From assembly GCA_944387015.1 (NCBI GenBank), contig CALXDH010000012.1:1-64000 (forward strand): DNA of 64,000 nt. The letters are read 5' to 3'. How positions within the stretch are numbered: position 1 is the first letter of the stretch; each line of letters opens with the position of its first letter. The translations under genes were made by a program, and so were the position numbers. The DNA comes from an uncultured Oscillospiraceae bacterium. GTDB taxonomy: Bacteria; Bacillota; Clostridia; Oscillospirales; Oscillospiraceae. Under the pieces are notes generated by a model. It did not search any database. It was not told where the DNA came from and saw only the letters and a list, made by a program, of their open reading frames with translations. This document shows, one piece after another, positions 1 through 7,260 of this stretch.

Positions 1-1
1 C

Positions 2-79
2 GGCGCACCCATCAGCATGGGCCGGGGTGAGATTCCCGTGGAGCTGCGGCCAGCAGCCGTCCGTTTTTTGCCTCTTTAA
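2..79 (+). CDS. Possible C-terminal fragment of an upstream gene (partial)
   Basis: Frame 2 is open from the window edge to a TAA at 77-79 and encodes about 25 residues with an ordinary composition (GAPISMGRGEIPVELRPAA and so on). It could be the tail of an element gene starting outside the window. It is too short to assign, and an open frame of this length can occur by chance. Confidence 0.25.
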   Translation, partial: GAPISMGRGEIPVELRPAAVRFLPL

Positions 80-231
80 TTTTCAGATAAATCTTCTGCT
101 TTTCTGTTTACGGATAGTTCGTAAACTTTCCATTAGCAGCAGACAAACCCGAAACGGCGCGGTACAATAAGGGTGGAAGTTATGAATGAACACCCTTTTG
201 TGTGCCGTTTCTGACTGGAAAGGAGGCTGCT
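80..231. promoter_or_regulatory. Noncoding leader upstream of the HTH/integrase pair
   Basis: This noncoding stretch precedes the excisionase-like gene. A -10-like TACAAT sits at 163-168 with a weak CAGACA at 140-145 in the -35 position (17-bp spacer). A copy of the ATTAGCA repeat that recurs downstream of the integrase lies at 132-138, inside the presumed promoter, so the repeat could be bound by a regulator or by the recombination proteins. Confidence 0.35.
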
Positions 232-438
232 GTGTCAGAGATTCAGAACGGTACGGAGAAAAGGCCTTTGGAGTGCCGCACCTATACGGTCAATGACATT
301 GCCGTGATTTTAGGTGTCAGCCAAGCACGGGCATATAGCCTTGTGCGGGAGGACCTTTTCAAAAGCGTACGAATTGGCAACGCCATACGGATTTCCAAGC
401 GGTCGTTCGACCACTGGCTGGAGTCACTTGACCTGTGA
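232..438 (+). CDS. Excisionase-like helix-turn-helix protein
   Basis: This 68-residue protein has a MerR/excisionase-type helix-turn-helix around residues 19-38 (TVNDIAVILGVSQARAYSLV) followed by a short wing and recognition segment (SKRSFDHWLE), the layout of helix_turn_helix-17/excisionase proteins. The start is taken as GTG 232 because AAAGGAGG at 219-226 is five bases upstream; an in-frame GTG at 202 lacks a ribosome binding site. It lies 21 bp before the integrase, so it probably acts as the recombination directionality factor. A plain transcription regulator of the element is the alternative. Confidence 0.8.
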   Translation: MSEIQNGTEKRPLECRTYTVNDIAVILGVSQARAYSLVREDLFKSVRIGNAIRISKRSFDHWLESLDL

Positions 439-459
439 CACAAGAAAGGAAGGTTCGTT

Positions 460-1869
460 ATGGCATCCATCATCAAAAGAAAGAAAAACTATTCCATCGT
501 CTACACCTATGTGGACGAGAACGGCGAGACCAAGCAGAAGTGGGAGACGCGCTCCAGCTATCAGGACGCATTGAAGCGCAAGGCGGAGGTGGAGAATCAG
601 AAAACTACCCGGTCTTTTCTCCCGCCCAGCAATCAAAGTATCTCGGAGTTTCTGCTGGACTTCGTCTCCCTCTACGGCGAAAAGCGGTGGGGCGTTTCCA
701 TGTACGACAGCCAAAACTCCCTGATCGCCAACTACATCAATCCCATCATCGGGGACATGAAAGTACAGGACATCACACCCCGTGTGGTGGACAAGTACAT
801 CCAGACCTTACAGAAAACCCCTGCGGTGAACACCAAGAACCACCATGCCAAAACGGAGTTCGTGACCAACGCCACCATTGACAAGATCATCAAGCTCCTC
901 CGCTGCGCCTTCAAGCAGGCGGTCCGGTGGGAGCTGGTCCCCAAGAACCCCTTCGATAATGTGATCCTGCCGAAAGTGGAACATAAAAAGCGGGACATCT
1001 GGACCGCCGATATGATCCGCACCGCCCTGGATCAGTGTACGGACGGGAAACTCTATGTGGCAATGAATCTGGCCTTTGCCTGTTCCATGCGCATGGGCGA
1101 GATCATGGGGCTGACCTGGAGCAATGTCCATATCTCCGACGAGGACATCGCCGCTGACAATGCCTATGTCTACATCGACAAGGAGCTGGCGCGGGCCTCC
1201 AAGCGGGCCATTGAGATGCTGGGGCATAGGGATGTCTACTATGTGTTCCCGCCCTTGTTTGCCAACACCAGCACCCGGATTATCCTGAAGAAGCCCAAGA
1301 CCGATTCCAGCATCCGCAAGGTGTGGCTGCCCAAGACTCTGGCCTACATTCTGCTGGAATGGAAGAAGTCCCAGGACGAGCTGAAAGAGATGCTCCGGGA
1401 CGAGTATCAGGACTACGACCTGGTGGTGGCGCTACCCAACGGGCGGCCCTGTGAGGACCGGGTGCTCCTGAAGGAGTTTGAAAAGCTGCGGGAGAAGGCT
1501 GGACTCCCGAAAGTGGTCTTTCACTCTCTCCGCCATTCCAGCACCACTTACAAGCTAAAACTCAACCACGGCGACCTGAAGGCCACCCAGGGCGACACGG
1601 GCCACGCCCAGATCGACATGATCACCAGCGTGTATGCCCACATTCTGGACGAGGACCGCAAGGTGAACGCCCAGAAGTTCGAAGACGCCTTCTACGCCAG
1701 CGCCAATCCCGACCTGCGGACGGTGCGCCCTCCGGCAAAGACCAGGGGGCCAAAGGAGCCGGAGAGTGTGTCGCTGGACCTGGAGGCCCTGGTGGAACAG
1801 CTCCGCAAGTCGCCGGAACTGGCCAACACACTGGCCGCATTGCTGGCGTCGGCCCCATCCGGAAAATAG
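460..1869 (+). CDS. int: Tyrosine recombinase / phage-type integrase
   Basis: This 469-residue protein belongs to the tyrosine recombinase family and should catalyse insertion and excision of the element at the tRNA-Arg site. An N-terminal arm-binding segment and a SAM-like core-binding domain (about 65-170) precede the catalytic domain. Expected catalytic residues are visible: Arg211 (CSMRMGE), His355-x-x-Arg358 (HSLRHSS), His382 (DTGHAQ) and nucleophile Tyr392 (SVYAHI). AAGGAAGG about nine bases upstream supports the ATG at 460. A 75-residue charged tail follows the catalytic Tyr, longer than in many integrases. Its position beside a tRNA gene fits an ICE or prophage integrase. Confidence 0.95.
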   Translation: MASIIKRKKNYSIVYTYVDENGETKQKWETRSSYQDALKRKAEVENQKTTRSFLPPSNQSISEFLLDFVSLYGEKRWGVSMYDSQNSLIANYINPIIGDMKVQDITPRVVDKYIQTLQKTPAVNTKNHHAKTEFVTNATIDKIIKLLRCAFKQAVRWELVPKNPFDNVILPKVEHKKRDIWTADMIRTALDQCTDGKLYVAMNLAFACSMRMGEIMGLTWSNVHISDEDIAADNAYVYIDKELARASKRAIEMLGHRDVYYVFPPLFANTSTRIILKKPKTDSSIRKVWLPKTLAYILLEWKKSQDELKEMLRDEYQDYDLVVALPNGRPCEDRVLLKEFEKLREKAGLPKVVFHSLRHSSTTYKLKLNHGDLKATQGDTGHAQIDMITSVYAHILDEDRKVNAQKFEDAFYASANPDLRTVRPPAKTRGPKEPESVSLDLEALVEQLRKSPELANTLAALLASAPSGK

Positions 1870-1884
1870 TTCGGAAAAATCGTG

Positions 1885-1943
1885 TTAGCAAATCCGCGAT
1901 TTTCATTAGCAAACCCGGAAAAAATGTTCGAAGCCAATTAGCA
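1885..1943 (+). repeat. ATTAGCA direct repeats, candidate integrase arm sites
   Basis: TTAGCA occurs three times in the same orientation at 1885-1890, 1906-1911 and 1938-1943, the last two as ATTAGCA. A fourth ATTAGCA lies at 132-138. Short direct repeats between an integrase gene and the tRNA junction are where arm-type binding sites of tyrosine integrases are normally found. Function is inferred from position only. Confidence 0.45.
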
Positions 1944-2011
1944 GGGATACAGCGGAAAATGTATAAAATCGTTCCGGCGGAGCGGCAAGGCCGTTCAAAA
2001 GAAACGATAAC

Positions 2012-2052
2012 AAAAAGCCGCTGTAAACCATCAAAAAACGGCTTACAGCGGT
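2012..2052. terminator. Bidirectional intrinsic terminator (int / tRNA-Arg)
   Basis: Arms 2019-2027 and 2043-2051 form a 9-bp stem (CCGCTGTAA with TTACAGCGG). Leftward it is followed by TTTTT (2012-2016), ending the tRNA-Arg transcript. Rightward it is followed by TCATTTTTG, which could stop integrase transcription from entering the tRNA antisense. Confidence 0.75.
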
Positions 2053-2058
2053 CATTTT

Positions 2059-2135
2059 TGGCACCCCCGGCGAGACTCGAACTCACTACATTCCGCTTAG
2101 GAGGCGGACCCTCTATCCTGGTGAGGTACGGGGGC
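2059..2135 (-). tRNA. tRNA-Arg(CCT)
   Basis: A complete cloverleaf can be drawn on the minus strand. The acceptor stem pairs GCCCCCG with CGGGGGT, with discriminator G and an encoded CCA (2059-2061). The D stem is CCTC/GAGG, the anticodon stem is TCCGC/GCGGA, the loop CTCCTAA gives anticodon CCT, and a T arm is present. The acceptor has one G-U pair, and the D stem differs from the GCTC/GAGC of the two neighbouring copies but still pairs. Its 3' half faces the integrase gene, as expected for the element's insertion target. Confidence 0.85.
2097..2107. other. Candidate attachment-site crossover region
   Basis: The segment TTAGGAGGCGG (anticodon loop and stem of the tRNA) is the leftmost sequence shared by the intact tRNA and the two degenerate copies to the right; left of it the three diverge completely. 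That pattern is expected if recombination occurred in the anticodon loop and replaced the 3' half. Without the other end of the element the core cannot be confirmed. Confidence 0.4.
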
Positions 2136-2162
2136 TTATACAGAAATTATTCAATTATACAA

Positions 2163-2228
2163 GGCTCCGGGATTCGAACGGTTCGATTGTTAGGAGGCGA
2201 CCGCTCTATCCAACTGAGCTACGGGGGC
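2163..2228 (-). pseudogene. Degenerate tRNA-Arg(CCT) copy 1
   Basis: The 5' part is a good tRNA-Arg: GCCCCCG acceptor strand, GCTC/GAGC D stem and CTCCTAA anticodon loop. Downstream of the loop the sequence is foreign. The anticodon stem cannot pair (GTCGC against CAATC), the T stem cannot pair around TTCGAAT, and nothing complements the acceptor strand. It cannot form a working tRNA. Confidence 0.75.
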
Positions 2229-2255
2229 TTATACAACAAATATTCAATTTTACAG

Positions 2256-2321
2256 GGCTCCAGGATTCGAACGATTCGATTTTTAGGAGGCGGTCGCTCT
2301 ATACAACTGAGCTACGGGGGC
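2256..2321 (-). pseudogene. Degenerate tRNA-Arg(CCT) copy 2
   Basis: As in copy 1, the 5' half keeps the acceptor strand, D arm and CTCCTAA loop. The 3' half (AAATC, then a TTCGAAT loop, then CCTGGAGCC) pairs with none of them. It is probably a recombination scar or a decoy attachment site. Confidence 0.75.
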
Positions 2322-2343
2322 ATATAGGGGATATGCAGATGGT

Positions 2344-2391
2344 GCGGTGTACCGTCAGATTCCTGCAGGGGTACACGCGCTTTTTTTATTT
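2344..2391 (+). terminator. Orphan terminator-like hairpin
   Basis: GCGGTGTACC (2344-2353) pairs with GGTACACGC (2370-2378) with one bulged G, followed by a run of seven T and TATTTT. No rightward gene ends here. It may be a leftover of a deleted gene, or may block rightward readthrough toward the convergent serA. Confidence 0.4.
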
Positions 2392-2434
2392 TACCTGCTT
2401 TTCATCGCCCTGTCAATCCGGAGGCAGGCCGCCG

Positions 2435-2473
2435 CAAAAAAACCGGGAACCGCTGTTTCAGCGGCTCCCGGCA
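2435..2473 (-). terminator. Intrinsic terminator of serA
   Basis: On the minus strand CCGGGAGCCGCTG pairs with CAGCGGTTCCCGG (one G-T pair) around a three-base loop, followed by a run of seven T. It lies 18 bp past the serA stop codon. Confidence 0.9.
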
Positions 2474-2490
2474 GAGGGGGCTTTTGCGGC

Positions 2491-3657
2491 TTACTCGATC
2501 ACCCGGACCCGGATGACATTGGGCAGGTGCTTGACGTCCTCAATGACGCTCTCGGCTACCTTGGAGCCCAGATCCACCATCGTGTAGGCGTAATCGCCCT
2601 TGGATTTGTTGCTCAGGTTCTCCACGTTGACGCCGTCCTTACTGAGGAGCGTGGTGATGCTGGCCAGCATGGCGGGCACGTTTTTGTGGATGATGCACAT
2701 CCGCATCACGCCGCTGCGGTCCAGATAAACATTGGGGAAGTTGACGGAGTTGCGGATGTTGCCGTTTTCCAGATAGTCCTTGAGCTGATCCACCGCCATG
2801 ATGGCGCAGTTCTGCTCACTCTCCGGGGTAGAGGCACCCAGGTGCGGCATGGCCACCACATGGGGGGCACCCACCAGGCGGTTATTGGGGAAGTCGGTGA
2901 CGTAGGCAGCCACCCGGCCGGTGTCCAGAGCCGCCAGCATGGCGTCATCGTCCACGATCTCGCCCCGGGCCAGGTTGATGAACCGAACGCCCCGCTTCAT
3001 GGCGGAGATGGCCGTCTCGTCGATCATATGAGCGGTCTTTTCCGTGTAGTGGATGTGGATGGTGATATAATCTGCCCGCTTGTAGAGCTCCTTAATATCC
3101 TTGACCACATGGATGTGCCGGTCCAGCCGCAGCGCCGCGTCCACGGACAGGAAGGGGTCGTAGCCATAGACGTCCATGCCCATGTCCAGCGCCACATTGG
3201 CCACCAGAGAGCCGATGGCACCCAGGCCAATGACGCCCAGCGTCTTTTTATAAAGCTCCGGGCCCACAAAGGCGGACTTGCCCTTTTCCACGACTGTGGT
3301 GACGTCCACACCGGATTCCACCTGCTGGCGGACCCACTGGATACCGCCGTCCACGTCCCGGGAGCCCATCAGCATGGCACACAGCACCAGCTCCTTGACC
3401 GCGTTGGCGTTGGCACCAGGGGTGTTGAACACCGCAATGCCGGCTTCCGAGCAGCGGTCGATGGGGATGTTGTTGACGCCCACACCAGCTCTGGCGATGG
3501 CCAGCAGGGAATCGGGGAAGGGGTAGTCGTGGAGCTTGGCGGAGCGGACGAGGATGCCGTCCTCACCGGTCTCGTTGTCGGAGTAGGTGTAGTGCTCCGG
3601 CTCCATCCGGTTCAGGCCCATGGGAGAGATCTTGTTGAATGTTTTGATGCGATACAT
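2491..3657 (-). CDS. serA: D-3-phosphoglycerate dehydrogenase
   Basis: This 388-residue NAD-dependent enzyme oxidises 3-phosphoglycerate to 3-phosphohydroxypyruvate, the first step of serine synthesis. The Rossmann motif GVIGLGAIGS lies near residue 145. The substrate/catalytic segments NLARGEIVDD and MPHLGAS (catalytic His) follow, and a C-terminal ACT domain (from about 315, MRMCIIHKNVPAMLASI) suggests allosteric control by serine. The start MYRIKTF is chosen because AGGAGG lies nine bases upstream; an in-frame ATG 75 bp earlier has no such site. It stands alone: serC and serB are not adjacent. A 7-bp inverted repeat (GTGGTCC/GGACCAC) lies just upstream of the ribosome binding site. Confidence 0.93.
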   Translation of the reverse strand: MYRIKTFNKISPMGLNRMEPEHYTYSDNETGEDGILVRSAKLHDYPFPDSLLAIARAGVGVNNIPIDRCSEAGIAVFNTPGANANAVKELVLCAMLMGSRDVDGGIQWVRQQVESGVDVTTVVEKGKSAFVGPELYKKTLGVIGLGAIGSLVANVALDMGMDVYGYDPFLSVDAALRLDRHIHVVKDIKELYKRADYITIHIHYTEKTAHMIDETAISAMKRGVRFINLARGEIVDDDAMLAALDTGRVAAYVTDFPNNRLVGAPHVVAMPHLGASTPESEQNCAIMAVDQLKDYLENGNIRNSVNFPNVYLDRSGVMRMCIIHKNVPAMLASITTLLSKDGVNVENLSNKSKGDYAYTMVDLGSKVAESVIEDVKHLPNVIRVRVIE

Positions 3658-3674
3658 GGCACAATGCCTCCTGG

Positions 3675-3692
3675 GTGGTCCCAGCGGACCAC
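3675..3692. repeat. Inverted repeat in the serA leader
   Basis: GTGGTCC and GGACCAC flank a four-base loop a few bases upstream of the serA ribosome binding site, and a GC-rich hairpin (GCGGCGC/GCGCCGC) lies further upstream. It could be an operator or an RNA element. It does not match a T-box. Confidence 0.35.
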
Positions 3693-3901
3693 AATACTTG
3701 CGGGGGAACGTGCGGCGCTGGCGCCGCTTCACCTCGCAGCACCTTTATTATAGGAAACGGACGGGGGCGGTGCAATGCGCGAAAGAGCGAAAATCCGCGG
3801 CACCGGACGGGATTCTTTGTGGAAAAGGCATACGTCCGGGACGGGCGGACATCTTGAAAACAAAGCAAGCGGAAAACTTTAAAAAAACGGGAACTTTTCT
3901 A

Positions 3902-3930
3902 TTGAAATACGCAAAAAAGCGGAATATAAT
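3902..3930 (+). promoter_or_regulatory. typA promoter
   Basis: TTGAAA (3902-3907) and TATAAT (3925-3930) are separated by 17 bp, about 95 bp upstream of the typA start. The rest of the 367-bp serA-typA gap shows no gene. Confidence 0.8.
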
Positions 3931-4024
3931 ATCAAACTGTATGCGAAGAAACGAGAAACGCACTCGACGGAAGTGGCAGGGCGCAAGCCCTTGCGGCACT
4001 GCCGCATAGAAGGAGAGAAAAAGT

Positions 4025-5848
4025 ATGCAGAATGAACACCTGAGAAACGTTGCCATCATCGCCCACGTCGACCACGGTAAAACCACCCTGGTAGACCAGA
4101 TGCTCAAGCAGGGCGGCGTGTACCGGGAAGGACAGGAGACCGTGGACCGGGTCATGGACTCTGGCGATCTGGAGCGGGAACGCGGCATCACCATTATGGC
4201 CAAGAACACCGCGATCCGGTATCAGGATGTGAAGATCAACGTTGTGGACACCCCGGGCCATGCTGACTTCGGCGGCGAAGTGGAGCGTATTTTGAAGATG
4301 GTCAACGGTGTCATTTTGCTGGTGGACGCGGCGGAGGGCCCCATGCCCCAGACCCGCTTCGTGCTGAGCAAGGCGCTGGAGCTGGGCCACCGGGTCATCG
4401 TGGTGGTCAATAAGATCGACCGTCCCGACCAGCGGATCCACGAAGTCATCGACGAGGTTCTGGAGCTGCTGATGGATCTGGACGCTACGCCGGAGCAGCT
4501 GGATTCTCCCATGCTGTTCTGCTCCGCCCGGCAGGGCATCTGCTCCTATTCCCCCGACGTGCAGGGAACGGACCTCAAGCCCCTTTTCGAGACCATCCTC
4601 GAATACATTCCCGCGCCGGAGGCGGATAAGGACGCCCCCTTCCAGATGCTGGTCAGCGCCATTGACTACAACGACTTCGTGGGCCGGATCGCCATCGGCC
4701 GCATCGAGCGGGGCACGCTGAAGCAGAACCAGGAAGTGGCCCTTTGCAACTACCATGATCCCGAGGCGGTGCTGCGCAAAGCCAAGGCTACTGCCATCTA
4801 TGAGTTTGAGGGCCTGACTCGCCAGGCCGTTACCGAGTCCACTGCCGGCAACATCATCGCCATGAGCGGTATCGGCGAGGTGACCATCGGCGATACCATC
4901 TGCGCACCGGACTGTGTGGAGGCGCTGCCCTTCGTGAAGATCTCCCGGCCTACCCTGGAGATGACCTTCTCCGTCAACGACTCCCCCTATGCCGGCCGGG
5001 AGGGCAAGTTCGTCACCTCCCGTCAGCTGCGGGACCGCCTGTACCGTGAGACGCTGCGGGACGTGTCCTTGAAGGTCAGCGACACCGACCGGGATACCGC
5101 CTTCAACGTGGCGGGCCGGGGCGAGATGTCCCTCTCCATCCTCATCGAGACCATGCGCCGGGAAGGCTATGAGTTCCAGGTATCCCCCCCGCGGGTGCTC
5201 TATCAGGAGATCGACGGCAAGAAGTGCGAGCCCATCGAGCGCCTGGTGGTGGACGTGCCCGCTGAGAGCGTGGGCTCCGTGATCGAGAAGCTGGGCCAGC
5301 GCAAGGCCGACATGGTGGAGATGACCCCCGTGGGCGACCGGATGAAGGTGGAGTTCCTGGTGCCTGCCCGTGGCCTGTTCGGCTACCGCAACGACTTCCT
5401 CACCGACACCAAGGGCGAGGGCATCATGGCCTCTGTGTTTGACTCTTACGCTCCCTACAAGGGCGACATCCAGCGCCGGGGCATGGGCAGCCTGATCTGC
5501 TCCGAGACCGGTGAGTCCATCACCTACGGTCTCTTCAATGCCCAGGAGCGGGGCACCCTCTTCATCGGCGCCGGCGTGCCGGTGTACGAGGGCATGGTCA
5601 TCGGCGTGGCCAGCCGGGGCGAGGACATCACCGTCAACGCCTGCAAGAAAAAGCAGCTGACCAACACCCGTGCCTCCGGTTCCGATGACGCGCTGCGTCT
5701 GGTTCCCCCCAAGCAGATGAGCCTGGAGCAGTGCCTGGAGTTCCTGGCGGACGACGAGCTGCTGGAGGTCACTCCCAAGAGCCTGCGGATCCGTAAGGCC
5801 ATTTTGAACCACGAGCAGCGGATGAAGGCCATGCACGGCAAAAAGTAA
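4025..5848 (+). CDS. typA: Ribosome-associated GTPase TypA/BipA
   Basis: This 607-residue translational GTPase is of the usual length for TypA/BipA, a ribosome-binding factor needed for 50S assembly and stress adaptation. GTPase motifs are intact: G1 AHVDHGKTT (13-21), switch region RERGITI, G3 [11 protein letters not shown] near 76, and NKID near 130. EF-Tu-like domain II, EF-G-like domains and the TypA C-terminal domain ([25 protein letters not shown]) follow. AAGGAGAG precedes the ATG by about eight bases. It has its own promoter and terminator and so is monocistronic. Confidence 0.97.
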   Translation: MQNEHLRNVAIIAHVDHGKTTLVDQMLKQGGVYREGQETVDRVMDSGDLERERGITIMAKNTAIRYQDVKINVVDTPGHADFGGEVERILKMVNGVILLVDAAEGPMPQTRFVLSKALELGHRVIVVVNKIDRPDQRIHEVIDEVLELLMDLDATPEQLDSPMLFCSARQGICSYSPDVQGTDLKPLFETILEYIPAPEADKDAPFQMLVSAIDYNDFVGRIAIGRIERGTLKQNQEVALCNYHDPEAVLRKAKATAIYEFEGLTRQAVTESTAGNIIAMSGIGEVTIGDTICAPDCVEALPFVKISRPTLEMTFSVNDSPYAGREGKFVTSRQLRDRLYRETLRDVSLKVSDTDRDTAFNVAGRGEMSLSILIETMRREGYEFQVSPPRVLYQEIDGKKCEPIERLVVDVPAESVGSVIEKLGQRKADMVEMTPVGDRMKVEFLVPARGLFGYRNDFLTDTKGEGIMASVFDSYAPYKGDIQRRGMGSLICSETGESITYGLFNAQERGTLFIGAGVPVYEGMVIGVASRGEDITVNACKKKQLTNTRASGSDDALRLVPPKQMSLEQCLEFLADDELLEVTPKSLRIRKAILNHEQRMKAMHGKK

Positions 5849-5865
5849 ATCGCCTGCTGTACTTG

Positions 5866-5896
5866 AAATGCCCGGACATATTGTCCGGGCATTTTT
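5866..5896 (+). terminator. typA terminator
   Basis: ATGCCCGGACA (5868-5878) pairs with TGTCCGGGCAT (5882-5892), followed by TTTTCG, 20 bp after the typA stop. Confidence 0.9.
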
Positions 5897-6016
5897 CGCG
5901 GTCCCGGAAAAAATGTGGAAAATCTTTTGGGCATTGGCAACTTTTTGAAAACACCGTCCGTCTATACCAGCAAACGGGGCTCGGCTCCAAACGACCGTGG
6001 GAAAGGATGAACGGAT

Positions 6017-6985
6017 ATGAAGAAACGACTGATGCGATGCCTCTCTCTGCTCCTTTGCGCAGTACTTTTGAGCGTGCCCGCCCTGGCGGCGGAACCGGCG
6101 GCCGGGGAGCCTGCCCGGCAGGGACCCGTCCGGGTGTGGGGAACGGTGACATGGCTGGACAACGGGGGACTGCTGGTGGAAAACTCCAATGAGAGCGATC
6201 CTCTGCACGAGGTCGTCCTCCATGGGGAGTCCATCATCTGCCTGGACGCTGTCACCGGAGAGTCCATGGAACTGGAGCAGATCAAAGACGGCGACACCAT
6301 TTACGCCTGGGTGGGGCCTGCCATGACCATGAGTCTGCCGCCTCAGGCTACGGCCCAGGTGATCGTGGCCAACATCCCGGCGGACTACGGAGTACCCCAG
6401 TATTATGAGATCGCCTCGGTGACGCCCCAGGCCATGATCGCCATCTATCCGCCTCCGGCCCTCACCTGGACGGAGGTCACCGCCACCGACGGCACCACGC
6501 TGCGCATCACCGACGAGGCGGAGCTGACGCCCTACCGGACCAAGAACATCGTCCGGCTGGAGGATCTGATCCCCGGCACCGGCATCCTGGTGTGGACTGA
6601 CGCCCAGGGCCAGCCGGAGCGAGTGCTGGTATTCCCCTATGCCTACCGGGGGTATGTCAGCGTGACGGAAGAGGGCGTGGTATCTGTCAATGGCGGTGCT
6701 GTGGCCCAGAAGGCCAAGATCCGTGAGAGCGGGGAGACGCTGCTGCCCCTTCGGGCGGTGGCAGAAGCCCTGGGACTGCAGGTGAAGTGGGATCCGGCCC
6801 AGGGTGCCGTGGTCTCCCGGAACGAAGAGACCGTGCTGACCGCGATGCCCGGCGGAGCCATCCAGGGAGTGGATGATGCCGGCGTGGCTTATGAGGTCCC
6901 CGGTACGTGCATCGTGGAGGAGGGAGTGACCTACCTCTCCCAGGCAGCGCTGCTGCAGCTTCTGGATCTCTATCCCGCTGCGTAA
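6017..6985 (+). CDS. Secreted protein with copper-amine-oxidase N-like domain
   Basis: This 322-residue protein begins with a signal peptide (MKKRLMRCLSLLLCAVLLSVPALA, likely cleaved after ALA) and so is probably exported. Residues about 35-220 form a beta-rich region of unknown fold. The C-terminal about 100 residues resemble the copper amine oxidase N-terminal-like domain (VNGGAVAQKAKIRESGETLL, LRAVAEALGLQVKWD, YLSQAALLQLL), common in clostridial cell-wall proteins and not itself catalytic. It faces a second secreted protein with the same domain at 7261-8094. Function is unknown; a cell-envelope role is inferred. Confidence 0.8.
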   Translation: MKKRLMRCLSLLLCAVLLSVPALAAEPAAGEPARQGPVRVWGTVTWLDNGGLLVENSNESDPLHEVVLHGESIICLDAVTGESMELEQIKDGDTIYAWVGPAMTMSLPPQATAQVIVANIPADYGVPQYYEIASVTPQAMIAIYPPPALTWTEVTATDGTTLRITDEAELTPYRTKNIVRLEDLIPGTGILVWTDAQGQPERVLVFPYAYRGYVSVTEEGVVSVNGGAVAQKAKIRESGETLLPLRAVAEALGLQVKWDPAQGAVVSRNEETVLTAMPGGAIQGVDDAGVAYEVPGTCIVEEGVTYLSQAALLQLLDLYPAA

Positions 6986-7010
6986 GCACCTGAAAAACCG
7001 GTGAGAAACA

Positions 7011-7043
7011 GCCGGGCCGCATCAGCGGCCCGGCGTGTTTTTT
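7011..7043 (+). terminator. Intrinsic terminator after the 6017 gene
   Basis: GCCGGGCCGC (7011-7020) pairs with GCGGCCCGGC (7025-7034) around ATCA, followed by GTGTTTTTT. The same 24-bp palindromic core occurs in inverted orientation at 7213-7236. Confidence 0.85.
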
Positions 7044-7206
7044 ACCCGGCGGGAACCGTGGACAGTTCCATCTGTCAGAATGGTATTTGACATGTCCCGG
7101 CTTCTCTGAGGCGGCGTGTCCGGCGGAGAGGGGCCGGGAGCGGATGCAGTCCATCCCCCGGAACAGATGGGGAATACGGGAAGGTTTCAACAGACATATT
7201 CATAAG
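7044..7206. other. Noncoding spacer between two inverted hairpins
   Basis: This stretch of about 160 bp between convergent genes has no convincing gene or promoter. It is bracketed by the two inverted copies of the same GC-rich hairpin. Confidence 0.5.
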
Positions 7207-7242
7207 GCAAGGGCCGGGCCGCTGATGCGGCCCGGCCCTTGC
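7207..7242 (-). terminator. GC-rich hairpin at the 3' end of the 7261 gene
   Basis: A perfect 16-bp stem (GCAAGGGCCGGGCCGC with its complement) around a four-base loop lies 18 bp past the stop of the leftward gene. The leftward flank is CTTATG with no T run, so termination would be weak; it may serve as an mRNA 3'-end stabiliser. Confidence 0.5.
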
Positions 7243-7260
7243 TGCGCTCCGGTGAAATGA

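Larger units (their letters stand above)
1..2107. mobile_element. End of an integrated element next to tRNA-Arg
   Basis: The window begins inside what looks like an integrated genetic element. The visible part has an excisionase-like HTH gene, a tyrosine integrase pointing at a tRNA gene, and ATTAGCA repeats between integrase and tRNA. An integrase gene ending about 190 bp from the 3' end of a tRNA gene is the classic arrangement for conjugative elements and prophages that insert into tRNA genes. The right boundary is placed at the tRNA anticodon-loop region, the last segment shared with the two tRNA-like copies to the right; the left boundary lies outside the window. No conjugation or phage structural genes are visible, so the class of element is unknown. 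Confidence 0.65.
2136..2321 (-). repeat. Two tandem 93-bp units carrying tRNA-Arg 5' halves
   Basis: Units 2136-2228 and 2229-2321 are each exactly 93 bp and match at 82 of 93 positions in my hand alignment. Each holds, on the minus strand, a tRNA-Arg 5' half through the anticodon loop, then a shared non-tRNA-like 3' half and an AT-rich spacer (TATTCAATT). The intact tRNA is joined to the array in the same phase. Confidence 0.8.

Noticed and set aside
2163..2321. Two additional functional tRNA-Arg genes
   Set aside because: Only the 5' halves fit a tRNA; the anticodon stem, T stem and acceptor stem cannot pair.
3660..3740. T-box leader upstream of serA
   Set aside because: No T-box sequence (GGTGGNACCGCG-like), specifier loop or terminator is present; only short hairpins are seen.
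3932..6223. 763-codon minus-strand frame over typA
   Set aside because: It is fully antisense to the conserved typA gene and overlaps its promoter and terminator; GC-rich third positions make such shadows common here.
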